A stretch of 64,000 bases of DNA from Zooshikella harenae (lineage in GTDB: Bacteria > Pseudomonadota > Gammaproteobacteria > Pseudomonadales > Zooshikellaceae), in the NCBI RefSeq assembly GCF_018837975.1, contig NZ_JAGSOY010000003.1:124001-188000 (forward strand), read 5' to 3'. A program made the position numbers and the translations under genes. Positions within the stretch are counted from its first letter, which is position 1; each line of letters opens with the position of its first letter. This document shows, in pieces, positions 1-8,243 of this stretch. The notes beneath the pieces are model-generated. The model did not search any database. It was given only the letters and a program-made list of their open reading frames with translations, and was not told the DNA's origin.

Positions 1-2
1 GA

Positions 3-536
3 GATGAAAAAAATACAGACAGTCAACAATGGGTGTTTTTGCCTGCATTAAAGCGTGTTCGGAAGATTGCTTCAAGTCGAAAAGGTGGACGTTTTGTAGG
101 TTCTGATTTGTTCTATGAGGATCTACAAAATCGTATTTATACCAAAGATAATCATAAAATCTTGGGTAAAGAAGTAATTAATAAGCTGCCAACAATTATT
201 TTGGAAAGTATACCTAAAAATGCGCGTGATTCTGTGTATAGCAAACGACTTAGTTGGATTCACCGGCCCTCTCTTACAGCCCTTCGAATTGATTACTATC
301 AAGGTGGAAGTCAGCCTATAAAGCGGCTTATCGTCAATAAACTGGCCAAAAAACAAGGGTATTGGACTATTATGGAGTCTGTGGTAAAAGACTTAAAGTC
401 CGGTCACAGTACGATGATGCGTATAAAAAATATTGCGTATGACCAAAATTTACCTGATTCCTTATTTACAACTCAAACGCTGGAAGACCCTGCCAAGGAA
501 GTTGCCTTTAGACCATCATCGATAACGAAAAAATAA
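3..536 (+). CDS. Outer membrane lipoprotein-sorting (LolA-like) protein, 5' end missing
   Basis: The reading frame is open from the first complete codon (base 3), so this is the C-terminal part of a gene that begins before the window. The first visible residues, DEKNTDSQQWVFLPALKRVR, match the strand that LolA-like outer membrane lipoprotein-sorting proteins carry (a W-V-F/Y-x-P-x-x-K-R pattern), followed by a GSDLFYEDL segment typical of the same fold. Members are exported proteins of about 250 residues, so roughly 90 residues are missing. It is followed after 7 bases by a barrel gene and then an MMPL transporter; LolA-like, barrel and MMPL genes often travel together and are thought to move a lipid or hydrophobic cargo to the outer membrane. 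The cargo is unknown. Confidence 0.75.
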   Translation, partial: DEKNTDSQQWVFLPALKRVRKIASSRKGGRFVGSDLFYEDLQNRIYTKDNHKILGKEVINKLPTIILESIPKNARDSVYSKRLSWIHRPSLTALRIDYYQGGSQPIKRLIVNKLAKKQGYWTIMESVVKDLKSGHSTMMRIKNIAYDQNLPDSLFTTQTLEDPAKEVAFRPSSITKK

Positions 537-543
537 TGTTTTT

Positions 544-2727
544 ATGTTGTTGATTAAAACATGCCAAATTCTTTTAGGTTGTACTGTTTTTTTGGCTGGG
601 GGATTGCTCTGGGCTGAAGTTACATTACCACCTTATCGCGTCTTTTTAAATGAGGAAGAGGCGCTGGCTGAAGTTGAAAAGGTACGTGCAGGAGGTGTGC
701 GTGGGCATATCACAACGCAGCGGATGAAACGTGTGCAAACACAATTATTTATTGGACCTTATTATAATAAACGTAGTGCTCGACGTCATGCTGAAAAACT
801 ACAGCAACAAGGCATGCCAGCCATAGTAACATTTGATTTTTCATCAAGTCAGTTTTTAATTCGAGTCGGTGTTTATACTGATCAGCAGCGTTTGGAAGCT
901 TATACTTCGCAGTTGCATCGGCTAGGATACTCAAATCAAGTTCAACAACAGAAGACGTATTTTCAAACATTATATGTTGTAAAGCTGCATTCCCCCAAAC
1001 CACAAACGTCCACAACTAAAATAGCTGGTATTAATGAGCAATCGCCTATTGATGAGGTCATAACAAACCCTGCGGAAATATCAGATGATATTTCAGAAAT
1101 CGCTACGCCACCCATTTCAGAAGAAATAACTCAGGTGTCTTTGGAAGAGGAAAAAGCAGGATTAAGTGTTTCTCCTGAAGCGGCTGATGTTGCGGTGGCA
1201 GGTGAAGAGCAGATTATTATTGAGGAACAGACGACTGAATCAGCGTTAATCGTTGATACTACAGGTGAAGATGAAATTGTTATCGAAGGCGATGAGGAAA
1301 TTATCGTTAACATTGATGATGATTCGAGTGATTCTATAATGGCCAATGAAGACAGTCAGGAAATCATAATCACTGATGAACTTGGTGCAGCTGAGGATGA
1401 AGTGATTGATGTGACTGATAGTGATATGGAGATTGTACTTGATCAGGAAACGCTAGCTGATTTAGACATTGAAGCACCTAGTGCTTTTGATCCAAGTTTA
1501 AAGCTGGAAGTTTCTGGTGGGCGGTTGCCTCGTTCGAAGTCATTATCAGATTATTATTTTTATAGTTTGGCACTCGCTAGCCTTCAATATCAATGGTCAA
1601 ATCAATGGGAGTTTAAAACTGGCTTACGAGCAGATGTAAGTAAACAGGAAGATATTACACGTTCTGATGTCACATTGGATTATGGCGAAAACTACATTCG
1701 CTACAGAACAGACCGCTATCGGTTTACTTTGGGGTCACAAATTGTGCTGTGGGGGATTGCGGATGAAGTTGCCCCTACTGATCAAGTGAGTGTACAAGAT
1801 TTAACCCAGGGTATCGTGCCTCGCTGGCAGGATCGTCATCGTGCTTACCCAATGGTTCGTTGGGAGTACTTTAAGGGAGATAGTAAGTGGGACATGTTGT
1901 GGATGCCTTGGTTTAGGCCTGCAGAGCTTCCTGATGATGAGCACATTTGGGCTGTTATGAATAAGGCCAGAGGTACCGTCTTTGGGTTTGCCCCTGATCC
2001 TGTGCAGCAGGTACTTGTTCAAGAAGGTCATATTCACCGAGAAAAATCCGGCTCTGGTGGCGCGGGTGTACGCTTTAGCCAAAAAGCTGAAGGTTTTGAC
2101 TACTCACTCACTGCTCAGCGTATTCGTCGTTCTTTTCCTTATTACCAATTGGCAGAGCCGGTTCGACAGTCATTGTTAATAAATCCCTTTGATCCTTATT
2201 CTGCCATCGCAGAAAGTGAGGATACCTGGCTGGAAATACATCCTTATACCTGGGTTGTAGGTGGGGATATTGCATTTATTTATAAAGATATCACTTGGCG
2301 TTTTGAGGGGGGCTATTCTTCTGATCGACCTGCCACTGAACTTGATTTAAGCGTAAATAATTATCCCAGCTACGATTGGGTGTTTAGTGGCGAATTCTAT
2401 CCAGGAGATGGTGATGACCGGCTGAACTTACAGTTGGTCGGTAGCTATTTGGATACTGATGATAAGCTTATTGATCGTAAGCGGTTATATTATCTTAATG
2501 GACAGTATGAAGGTCTTTATGCCAACAACCGGTGGCGTTGGCGAATGCGCTTTAATCATGGACTAAATTTGCATGATGATTTTATTTCATCAGAGTTGGC
2601 CTTTTTAGGCTGGGAACCCCATGAGTTTTATTGGGCAGCCTATCTTTTTGAGGGTAGCCCTCGAAGTTATGGAGGGTACTATAAGGATAATACCCTTGTT
2701 AACTTTGGTTGGCGGGGTGAATTCTGA
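544..2727 (+). CDS. Outer-membrane beta-barrel protein with N-terminal SPOR domain and acidic linker
   Basis: 727 residues. Residues 1-24 form a Sec signal peptide with a likely cut after LLWA. Residues about 64-147 look like a SPOR repeat (TQLFIGPYYNKRSARRHAEKL, then FLIRVGVYTDQQRLEAY), the fold that binds denuded peptidoglycan glycans. Residues about 165-310 are strikingly rich in Glu, Asp and Ile/Val, with no obvious fold. From about 320 to the end the chain alternates polar and aromatic residues as in an outer-membrane barrel and finishes in Phe, the usual BAM recognition end; it resembles the DUF1302-like barrels found beside MMPL transporters. The gene overlaps the next by one base (TGATG), so the two are translationally coupled. 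I infer an outer-membrane partner for the downstream pump, anchored to the cell wall by SPOR. The family of the barrel is inferred, not certain. Confidence 0.7.
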   Translation: MLLIKTCQILLGCTVFLAGGLLWAEVTLPPYRVFLNEEEALAEVEKVRAGGVRGHITTQRMKRVQTQLFIGPYYNKRSARRHAEKLQQQGMPAIVTFDFSSSQFLIRVGVYTDQQRLEAYTSQLHRLGYSNQVQQQKTYFQTLYVVKLHSPKPQTSTTKIAGINEQSPIDEVITNPAEISDDISEIATPPISEEITQVSLEEEKAGLSVSPEAADVAVAGEEQIIIEEQTTESALIVDTTGEDEIVIEGDEEIIVNIDDDSSDSIMANEDSQEIIITDELGAAEDEVIDVTDSDMEIVLDQETLADLDIEAPSAFDPSLKLEVSGGRLPRSKSLSDYYFYSLALASLQYQWSNQWEFKTGLRADVSKQEDITRSDVTLDYGENYIRYRTDRYRFTLGSQIVLWGIADEVAPTDQVSVQDLTQGIVPRWQDRHRAYPMVRWEYFKGDSKWDMLWMPWFRPAELPDDEHIWAVMNKARGTVFGFAPDPVQQVLVQEGHIHREKSGSGGAGVRFSQKAEGFDYSLTAQRIRRSFPYYQLAEPVRQSLLINPFDPYSAIAESEDTWLEIHPYTWVVGGDIAFIYKDITWRFEGGYSSDRPATELDLSVNNYPSYDWVFSGEFYPGDGDDRLNLQLVGSYLDTDDKLIDRKRLYYLNGQYEGLYANNRWRWRMRFNHGLNLHDDFISSELAFLGWEPHEFYWAAYLFEGSPRSYGGYYKDNTLVNFGWRGEF

Positions 2728-4979
2728 TGAGTGTGCGTCGTTGGGCGCAGTTTAGTCTTCTATTGTTAGTGTTATTTAATTTTGTCCCCCCGTTATTTCT
2801 GCTTAAACTTTCTGTTAACAATGCCCCTGAGCAGTACTTACCAGCGAGTCAACCTAGTGTTCAATTTAGCCATGAGCTACGGGAAAACTTTCCTGAAGAT
2901 CAGGTGATGGTGGTGCTATTTGAGGGAAAACAGCTTACCTCGGATGCTTTTATTAAAGCGTTAGAAGAGGTGGTAAAGACGGTTAAAGCACACCCTTTGA
3001 TTGATAGAGTTATTTCTGTAACATCTGTTGATCATATCGCTGGTACTGCTGATGGCTTTGAAGTACTGCCACTAATGGACTCACAACGGTTGTTGTCTGT
3101 TCCTGTTGAACAACGAATGACGTATATGTTGGCAGACTCTTTTGCTCGAGGTGCTTTGGTGGCAGAGTCGAAGGATGCTTTAGCGATGATTGTGAGGCCA
3201 ATCAAGCTGAAAGATACTCGGCAGCGTATTGAGATGATGGATGTCGTTCAACAAACAGTATCACATTATCCTGTCCTTATGTCAGCTAAGCAATCAGTCG
3301 CAGGACCTATTCCCCTTGAGGTTTATCAGTTACGTTCTATGGTACGGGACACTATGTTATTTGTGCCCACTACCATGGGGATAGGCTTATTACTCATTTA
3401 CTTATTGTTTCGGCGTTGGCTTGCGGTTGTTATTTCTGCATTGGTTATGGGGGCTGTTGTAAACTTCACGCTGCTTCTATTTTTAATCTTTCAGTATCCT
3501 TATACGCTGATTGCAAGTATGGTTCCTTCGCTGCTTTCTGCATTAATCATTGCAGTGTTGATGCACTTTTTTAATGGATTACGTATTGCTGCAGGCTATG
3601 GCAATTCTGGACAACAAAGAGTACGACAAGCGTTACATGAAATTCGAAAACCTGCGTTATTTACTGTGATTACCACAGCCGCAGGCTTGTCTTCCCTTGG
3701 CTTAAGTCCTATACCCCCCATTACCTTTTTTGGCATTTTTGCGGCGATTGGTCTGGTCTGGGGGTTTATTATTGTTATTTTTATGTTACCTCCCATTTTT
3801 ATAGAATATGACACGCACGCTTGGCCTTCTCAACATGGTTTAATGCGCTTTTTACGTCAACTGGTTATGGCTTTTGCGCGTCTTTCCATTCGAAGAGCAG
3901 GATGGGTGATAGCAACATTTATTATCATTATGGCGCTAGGTTTTCCATTTTTATGGGATGTAAAGGTTGAAACCAATTTATTAAAATTTTTTGCCGAAGA
4001 TCATCCGATCACTGTTGCAACAGAGCGAGTTGAAAACAAGCTGTCGGGAGTGACACCTTTAGAAGTGGTATTTGATGGAGCTAAAAGAGATGCAATAAAA
4101 AAAGTTGAGTTTTTACAACAGTTAGCCAGCGTTCAAAAGATCATTGAAGCGTTACCTGAAGTGGATAAAGTGCAGTCAGTGGTTGACTTTATTCAACAGA
4201 TGCACTGGGGGTTTAATGAGGAAAAGCCAGAGTTTTTGGTGATTCCTGATTCACAGGCACTGATAAATCAGTACTTACTTCTATATGATGGCAATGATTT
4301 ATATGAAATTGTGAACCGGGAGTTTGACCGCACCCGTGTGCTGCTTAATTTGAATGTTCATAGTTCGGGTAATATTCGTCGTGTAGTTAATAAGGTTGAA
4401 GAGATTATGCGACAGCATATGTCTGATGACTATCAATGGACAATCAGTGGTTATGGAAAACTATTTGAAGACCAGGAAGTATTACTTATAGATGGACAAT
4501 TTTATAGCTTAATTGGTGCGCTGCTACTGATTATGCTGATGATGGCTATATTGTGGAAAACCTGGTATGCCACAGGTTTAACCTTATTATTAAACGCTTC
4601 TCCTGCGCTTATCATGTTTATTGTGATGGGAATGACACAGTTGTGGCTAGATATGGCCACTGCGATGATTGCAAGCGTGGTGGTAGGGATTGCGGTGGAT
4701 GATACTATACACCTTTATTATGGTTATCAGCGTCGTCGTCAAGCAGGGATAGGTAAGGTTTTAGCAATTTATCGTAGCTATCAATATTCTGGTAGTGCTG
4801 TTTTTGTCACAACCATTATTTTGAGCTTTCAATTTTTAGTACTAACGTTTTCTTATTTCCAGCCAACCATTCATTTTGGTTTTTTGACGGCTGTAGGTCT
4901 AATTACTGCGTTATTTTTTGACCTACTGCTCATGCCTGCACTTCTTATTATGACAGAATACACTAAACACTGGCATTGA
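2727..4979 (+). CDS. MMPL/RND-superfamily transporter
   Basis: 750 residues, an inner-membrane RND-like permease. A first membrane helix lies at about 5-25, then a periplasmic domain, a helix block at about 210-360, a second periplasmic domain starting near 415 (WDVKVETNLLKFFAEDHP), and a final block at about 590-745. The second block contains the MMPL hallmark SVVVGIAVDDTIH, with the paired Asp expected to carry protons. The two-fold repeat and overall length fit MMPL family exporters rather than the larger AcrB type. The start overlaps the stop of the barrel gene. The cluster probably exports a lipid-like substrate, but nothing here identifies it. The gene ends 162 bases before the exopolysaccharide operon, and no clear terminator is visible between them. 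Confidence 0.88.
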   Translation: MSVRRWAQFSLLLLVLFNFVPPLFLLKLSVNNAPEQYLPASQPSVQFSHELRENFPEDQVMVVLFEGKQLTSDAFIKALEEVVKTVKAHPLIDRVISVTSVDHIAGTADGFEVLPLMDSQRLLSVPVEQRMTYMLADSFARGALVAESKDALAMIVRPIKLKDTRQRIEMMDVVQQTVSHYPVLMSAKQSVAGPIPLEVYQLRSMVRDTMLFVPTTMGIGLLLIYLLFRRWLAVVISALVMGAVVNFTLLLFLIFQYPYTLIASMVPSLLSALIIAVLMHFFNGLRIAAGYGNSGQQRVRQALHEIRKPALFTVITTAAGLSSLGLSPIPPITFFGIFAAIGLVWGFIIVIFMLPPIFIEYDTHAWPSQHGLMRFLRQLVMAFARLSIRRAGWVIATFIIIMALGFPFLWDVKVETNLLKFFAEDHPITVATERVENKLSGVTPLEVVFDGAKRDAIKKVEFLQQLASVQKIIEALPEVDKVQSVVDFIQQMHWGFNEEKPEFLVIPDSQALINQYLLLYDGNDLYEIVNREFDRTRVLLNLNVHSSGNIRRVVNKVEEIMRQHMSDDYQWTISGYGKLFEDQEVLLIDGQFYSLIGALLLIMLMMAILWKTWYATGLTLLLNASPALIMFIVMGMTQLWLDMATAMIASVVVGIAVDDTIHLYYGYQRRRQAGIGKVLAIYRSYQYSGSAVFVTTIILSFQFLVLTFSYFQPTIHFGFLTAVGLITALFFDLLLMPALLIMTEYTKHWH

Positions 4980-5046
4980 AGTTGTTAACGACTATAGTTA
5001 TTTAGTGTTCCTTCTTAGCTAATGTGTTATGCCGCATGAAATTTTA

Positions 5047-5066
5047 GTGAATATGCATTAATTCAC
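5047..5066. promoter_or_regulatory. Inverted repeat upstream of the exopolysaccharide operon
   Basis: GTGAAT and ATTCAC face each other across 8 bases, 76 bases before the start of the polysaccharide export gene. Size and place fit a dimeric repressor or activator site for the operon, but no regulator is known and this is inferred from symmetry alone. Confidence 0.3.
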
Positions 5067-5141
5067 GGATTTTGGCGTGCATAATAATGAGTTTTGAATA
5101 CAATGTGTTCACCTTGTCCCACTGGTATGGAGCTTAACTAA

Positions 5142-5771
5142 ATGGTCAAGGATGTAAAAGCAGCGGTTTTTTTATCTATGCTGGCGATGGCTGGCTGCGC
5201 ATCCCATGATTATCCACCGTTACCGACATCAGCCGTACAAATTCCTGTAACGACTGATCCGGCCACTTACAACTATCGTATTGGCCCTGGCGACCAACTG
5301 GATATTTTTGTTTGGCGTAATCCTGACTTGTCTACTGAGGTTCAAGTCAGACCTGATGGAAAAATAACAACACCCCTGGTAGAAGATATATCTGTAAGTG
5401 GTAAAACACCTGCTTCAGTTGCTCGTGAGCTGGAACAGGAATTATCAAAGTATATACGTGATCCTATAGTCACTATTCTGGTTAAGGGATTTGTTGGTCC
5501 TTATAGTGAGCAAGTGCGTATTGTTGGCGAAGCTTCTTCACCTCAAGCAATTGCTTATCGCGAAAACATGACACTTCTGGATGTTATGATTGCAGTTGGT
5601 GGTCTTACCGAGTTTGCTGATGGTAATAAAGCAACATTAATTCGTGTTGTAGAAGGTAAGCACAAGCAATATAACATTAAGCTAGAAAAGTTGATTAAAG
5701 ATGGAGAGATTACGGCCAATGCAGATGTTTTACCTGGTGACGTTATCATCATCCCTGAAGCAATCTTTTGA
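5142..5771 (+). CDS. XrtA-type polysaccharide export lipoprotein (Wza-like, SLBB domain)
   Basis: 209 residues, first gene of the core exosortase A operon. A lipobox (LAMAGC) places the lipidated Cys at residue 19. A Poly_export domain follows (YRIGPGDQLDIFVWRNPDLSTEVQVRPDGKI, from about 45), then a SLBB segment (VRIVGEASSPQAIAYRENMTLLDVMIAVGG). At about 200 residues it is much shorter than E. coli Wza (379) and matches the PEP-CTERM-sector export proteins (TIGR03027 type). It is expected to form the outer-membrane or periplasmic exit for the polymer. A GGAG Shine-Dalgarno lies 9 bases before the ATG. The neighbour 25 bases downstream is its chain-length partner. Confidence 0.93.
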   Translation: MVKDVKAAVFLSMLAMAGCASHDYPPLPTSAVQIPVTTDPATYNYRIGPGDQLDIFVWRNPDLSTEVQVRPDGKITTPLVEDISVSGKTPASVARELEQELSKYIRDPIVTILVKGFVGPYSEQVRIVGEASSPQAIAYRENMTLLDVMIAVGGLTEFADGNKATLIRVVEGKHKQYNIKLEKLIKDGEITANADVLPGDVIIIPEAIF

Positions 5772-5796
5772 TAAAGCGTAAGACAGGAAGTCAGCT

Positions 5797-7353
5797 ATGC
5801 AAGACATTATTGGTTTGGTTATCTTTTATCTCAGGGAAGTATGGTTACGACGATGGATTGTTTTGCTTATAGCTGCCGTAATTTGCGTTATAGGCTGGGC
5901 AGCTGTGTTTATGTTGCCAGATCAGTATCGGGCAACAGCAAGGTTTTATGTTGATACACAAACCTTGTTAAAACCTTTACTACGAGGTTTGACTGTTCAA
6001 ACGAATATGGATAACCAGGTCAACTTGATGGTAAGGACTTTGTTAAGTCGTCCAAACACCAAAAAAATTGCTGAGATGGCTGACCTGGACTTTGATCTGG
6101 ATGAGACAAACCCAGAAGCACTGGACTTATTAGTTGATCGTTTGCGTAAAGAGATAGAAATTAAAGGATCGCAACGAGAGAATGTTTACTCCATAGAGTA
6201 TCAGAGTTCAGACCAATTATCTGCTAAGCGAGTTGTTCAGGCTGTACTAGATGTGCTTAAAGAGGGCTCGTTAGGTGAAACGCGTGAAGAGTCTATCAAA
6301 GCACAAAAATTCATAGATCAGCAGATTCGTGAATATGAGCAGCGCTTAGTGGAAGGTGAAAACCGTCTTAAAGATTTTAAACGTAAGTATGCCGGTATGA
6401 TGCCTTCATCTGAAGGTGACTACTTTCAACGTTTGGAAACTGCGAAATCACAATATGAGTCCGCTAAGCTTGAACTGGAAGAATTGAAAAATAAGCTGGA
6501 TTCCTTACAAAAGCAGTTAAAAGGTGAAGAGCCTGGATTTGGCATGGGCAGTAACAGTCGTGCGCTTGGGTTTGTGTCAAGTTATGATGCTCGCATTGAT
6601 AACTTAGAAGCACAGCTTGATAACCTGTTGTTAAAATATACTGCTCAGCATCCTGATGTTGCTGCTGCCCGAGAGCAATTAGCCATGCTGAAAAGTAAAC
6701 GTGCTAGTGAAATTGCAGCACTTAAGCAGAAGAGAGCAGGTTCTGATAATACACCCTTAGAAGGTAATCGTGTTTACCAGCAGTTAAAAATTCAGGTGTC
6801 TGAAATAGAAGCAGATGTGTCTGCTAAGCAAGTTCGAGTTGACTCTTATAAAGAAAAGGTTGATGAGTTGAACAAGCTGGTAAATACCATACCTGAAATT
6901 GAAGCTGAGTTGATTGCTCTTAACAGAGACTATCAAGTAACAAAACGTAAGTATGAAGATTTGTTATCGCGTCGTGAATCTGCTCAGATATCACGAAAAG
7001 CATCTCAGTCTACAGATGATGTCCAGTTTAAAGAAATAGATCCTCCTCATGTTCCTGCTGAACCATCAGGGCCTAACAGACCACTGTTGTCTTCAGCTAT
7101 TTTTGTTCTCGCATTGGGACTGAGTGCAGGGTTTACTATTTTTATTGCCATGCTTGGGCCAACATTCACCAATAAAAAAATATTGGCTGATGTAACTGGG
7201 TTACCAGTGCTGGGTAGTGTGACCTACTTAGTAAGTGAAGGTGAGCAACGTGTTTATCGCAATCACACCATTATGTATATGGGGTTGTGGGTGGCACTTG
7301 TTGTAAGCTTTGTGCTTGTACTGGTTCTACAAATGAACATCTTGTCTAGTTAA
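5797..7353 (+). CDS. XrtA system polysaccharide chain-length determinant (Wzz/GumC-like)
   Basis: 518 residues. The N-terminal membrane helix spans about 19-40, and the periplasmic part contains long coiled-coil stretches (about 155-235 and 320-360). A proline-rich motif (HVPAEPSGPNRPLL) leads into C-terminal membrane helices at about 428-452 and 492-514. This is the architecture of PCP-type co-polymerases that set polymer length, and the sequence fits the PEP-CTERM-locus form (TIGR03007 type). It has no fused kinase domain; the kinase is the next gene, 11 bases downstream, as in other split Wzz/Wzc systems. An AGGA motif precedes the ATG. Confidence 0.93.
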   Translation: MQDIIGLVIFYLREVWLRRWIVLLIAAVICVIGWAAVFMLPDQYRATARFYVDTQTLLKPLLRGLTVQTNMDNQVNLMVRTLLSRPNTKKIAEMADLDFDLDETNPEALDLLVDRLRKEIEIKGSQRENVYSIEYQSSDQLSAKRVVQAVLDVLKEGSLGETREESIKAQKFIDQQIREYEQRLVEGENRLKDFKRKYAGMMPSSEGDYFQRLETAKSQYESAKLELEELKNKLDSLQKQLKGEEPGFGMGSNSRALGFVSSYDARIDNLEAQLDNLLLKYTAQHPDVAAAREQLAMLKSKRASEIAALKQKRAGSDNTPLEGNRVYQQLKIQVSEIEADVSAKQVRVDSYKEKVDELNKLVNTIPEIEAELIALNRDYQVTKRKYEDLLSRRESAQISRKASQSTDDVQFKEIDPPHVPAEPSGPNRPLLSSAIFVLALGLSAGFTIFIAMLGPTFTNKKILADVTGLPVLGSVTYLVSEGEQRVYRNHTIMYMGLWVALVVSFVLVLVLQMNILSS

Positions 7354-7364
7354 GGGCGGATGGT

Positions 7365-8243
7365 ATGGACACCATACAGAAAGCGTTAGAAAAACATCAG
7401 CAAAAGTTTCAAGAAGAGTATAGTGAAACGTTAAAAAAGCAAGAGGGTGACGCAAGCGATCAGCAGCGTGATCCTTTTGATAATACGCCAGAAGATGATC
7501 CTTCTGTTAAAAAAACGACGTATAAAGAAATTGAAATTTCTTTCGATCACTTGGCATTGCAAGGTTATATCTTACCTAATGAAGATCGTTCATTAATTAA
7601 AGAGCAATTTCGGCAAATTAAGCGCCCATTGCTTAATAAAGCATTTGGTCGAGAAGATGAACAAATAAAAAATGGTAATCTAATCATGGTTACCAGTAGT
7701 ACTCCGGCTGAAGGCAAAACGTTTAATGCGATTAATCTGGCATTAAGTATTGCATTGGAGCGGGACCGAAATGTCGTGCTGGTTGATGCCGATGTGATAA
7801 ATCCATCACTAAATCAAGCATTGAGTGTAACGACAGATGTTGGATTGTTGGATTATCTGAATAATGAAGTTAATGATGTTGCAGATATTCTTTATAAGAC
7901 AAATATTGAAAACTTGAATATCATTCCTGCAGGGACTGCTCACCATCTAACAAATGAATTACTGGCTAGTGACAGTATGTCAAATTTGATGACTGAAATG
8001 GCCAGCCGCTATTCTGATCGAGTGATTATTCTCGATGCGCCTCCTTTGCTTCATACAACAGAAGCTCCTATCTTAGCTACTTTGGCGGGTCAAATTGTGA
8101 TGGTAGTTAAAGAAGGAGTAACTAAACAACAGACTGTGAAGGATGCACTTTCACTTTTAGATCCATCAATGAATATAGGGCTAGTTCTTAATAAAAGTAG
8201 GCAGAAACAAGATGGGAATTATTATGGGTACTATGGAACATAA
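7365..8243 (+). CDS. XrtA-associated tyrosine autokinase
   Basis: 292 residues, a cytoplasmic BY-kinase of the CpsD/CapB type. The Walker A motif is SSTPAEGKT with Lys118, Walker A' is VVLVDADV at about 137-144, and a Walker B-like strand is VIILDAPP. The extreme C terminus is GNYYGYYGT, with Tyr286, 287, 289 and 290 forming the autophosphorylated cluster. It is expected to work with the chain-length protein encoded just upstream to control polymerisation and export. The last codons, including the tyrosine cluster, overlap the start of the next gene, so they are read in two frames. Length and context fit the TIGR03018 type. Confidence 0.93.
   Translation: MDTIQKALEKHQQKFQEEYSETLKKQEGDASDQQRDPFDNTPEDDPSVKKTTYKEIEISFDHLALQGYILPNEDRSLIKEQFRQIKRPLLNKAFGREDEQIKNGNLIMVTSSTPAEGKTFNAINLALSIALERDRNVVLVDADVINPSLNQALSVTTDVGLLDYLNNEVNDVADILYKTNIENLNIIPAGTAHHLTNELLASDSMSNLMTEMASRYSDRVIILDAPPLLHTTEAPILATLAGQIVMVVKEGVTKQQTVKDALSLLDPSMNIGLVLNKSRQKQDGNYYGYYGT

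Noticed and set aside
2710-4979. Classifying the MMPL protein as an AcrB-type drug efflux pump
   Set aside because: Its length is about 750, not 1000 or more, and there is no membrane-fusion protein; the LolA-like and barrel neighbours fit the MMPL lipid-type clusters better.
5068-5100. Possible sigma54-like TGGC-N-GC box upstream of the export gene
   Set aside because: The TGGC part (at about 5072) has no matching TTGC element at the right spacing.
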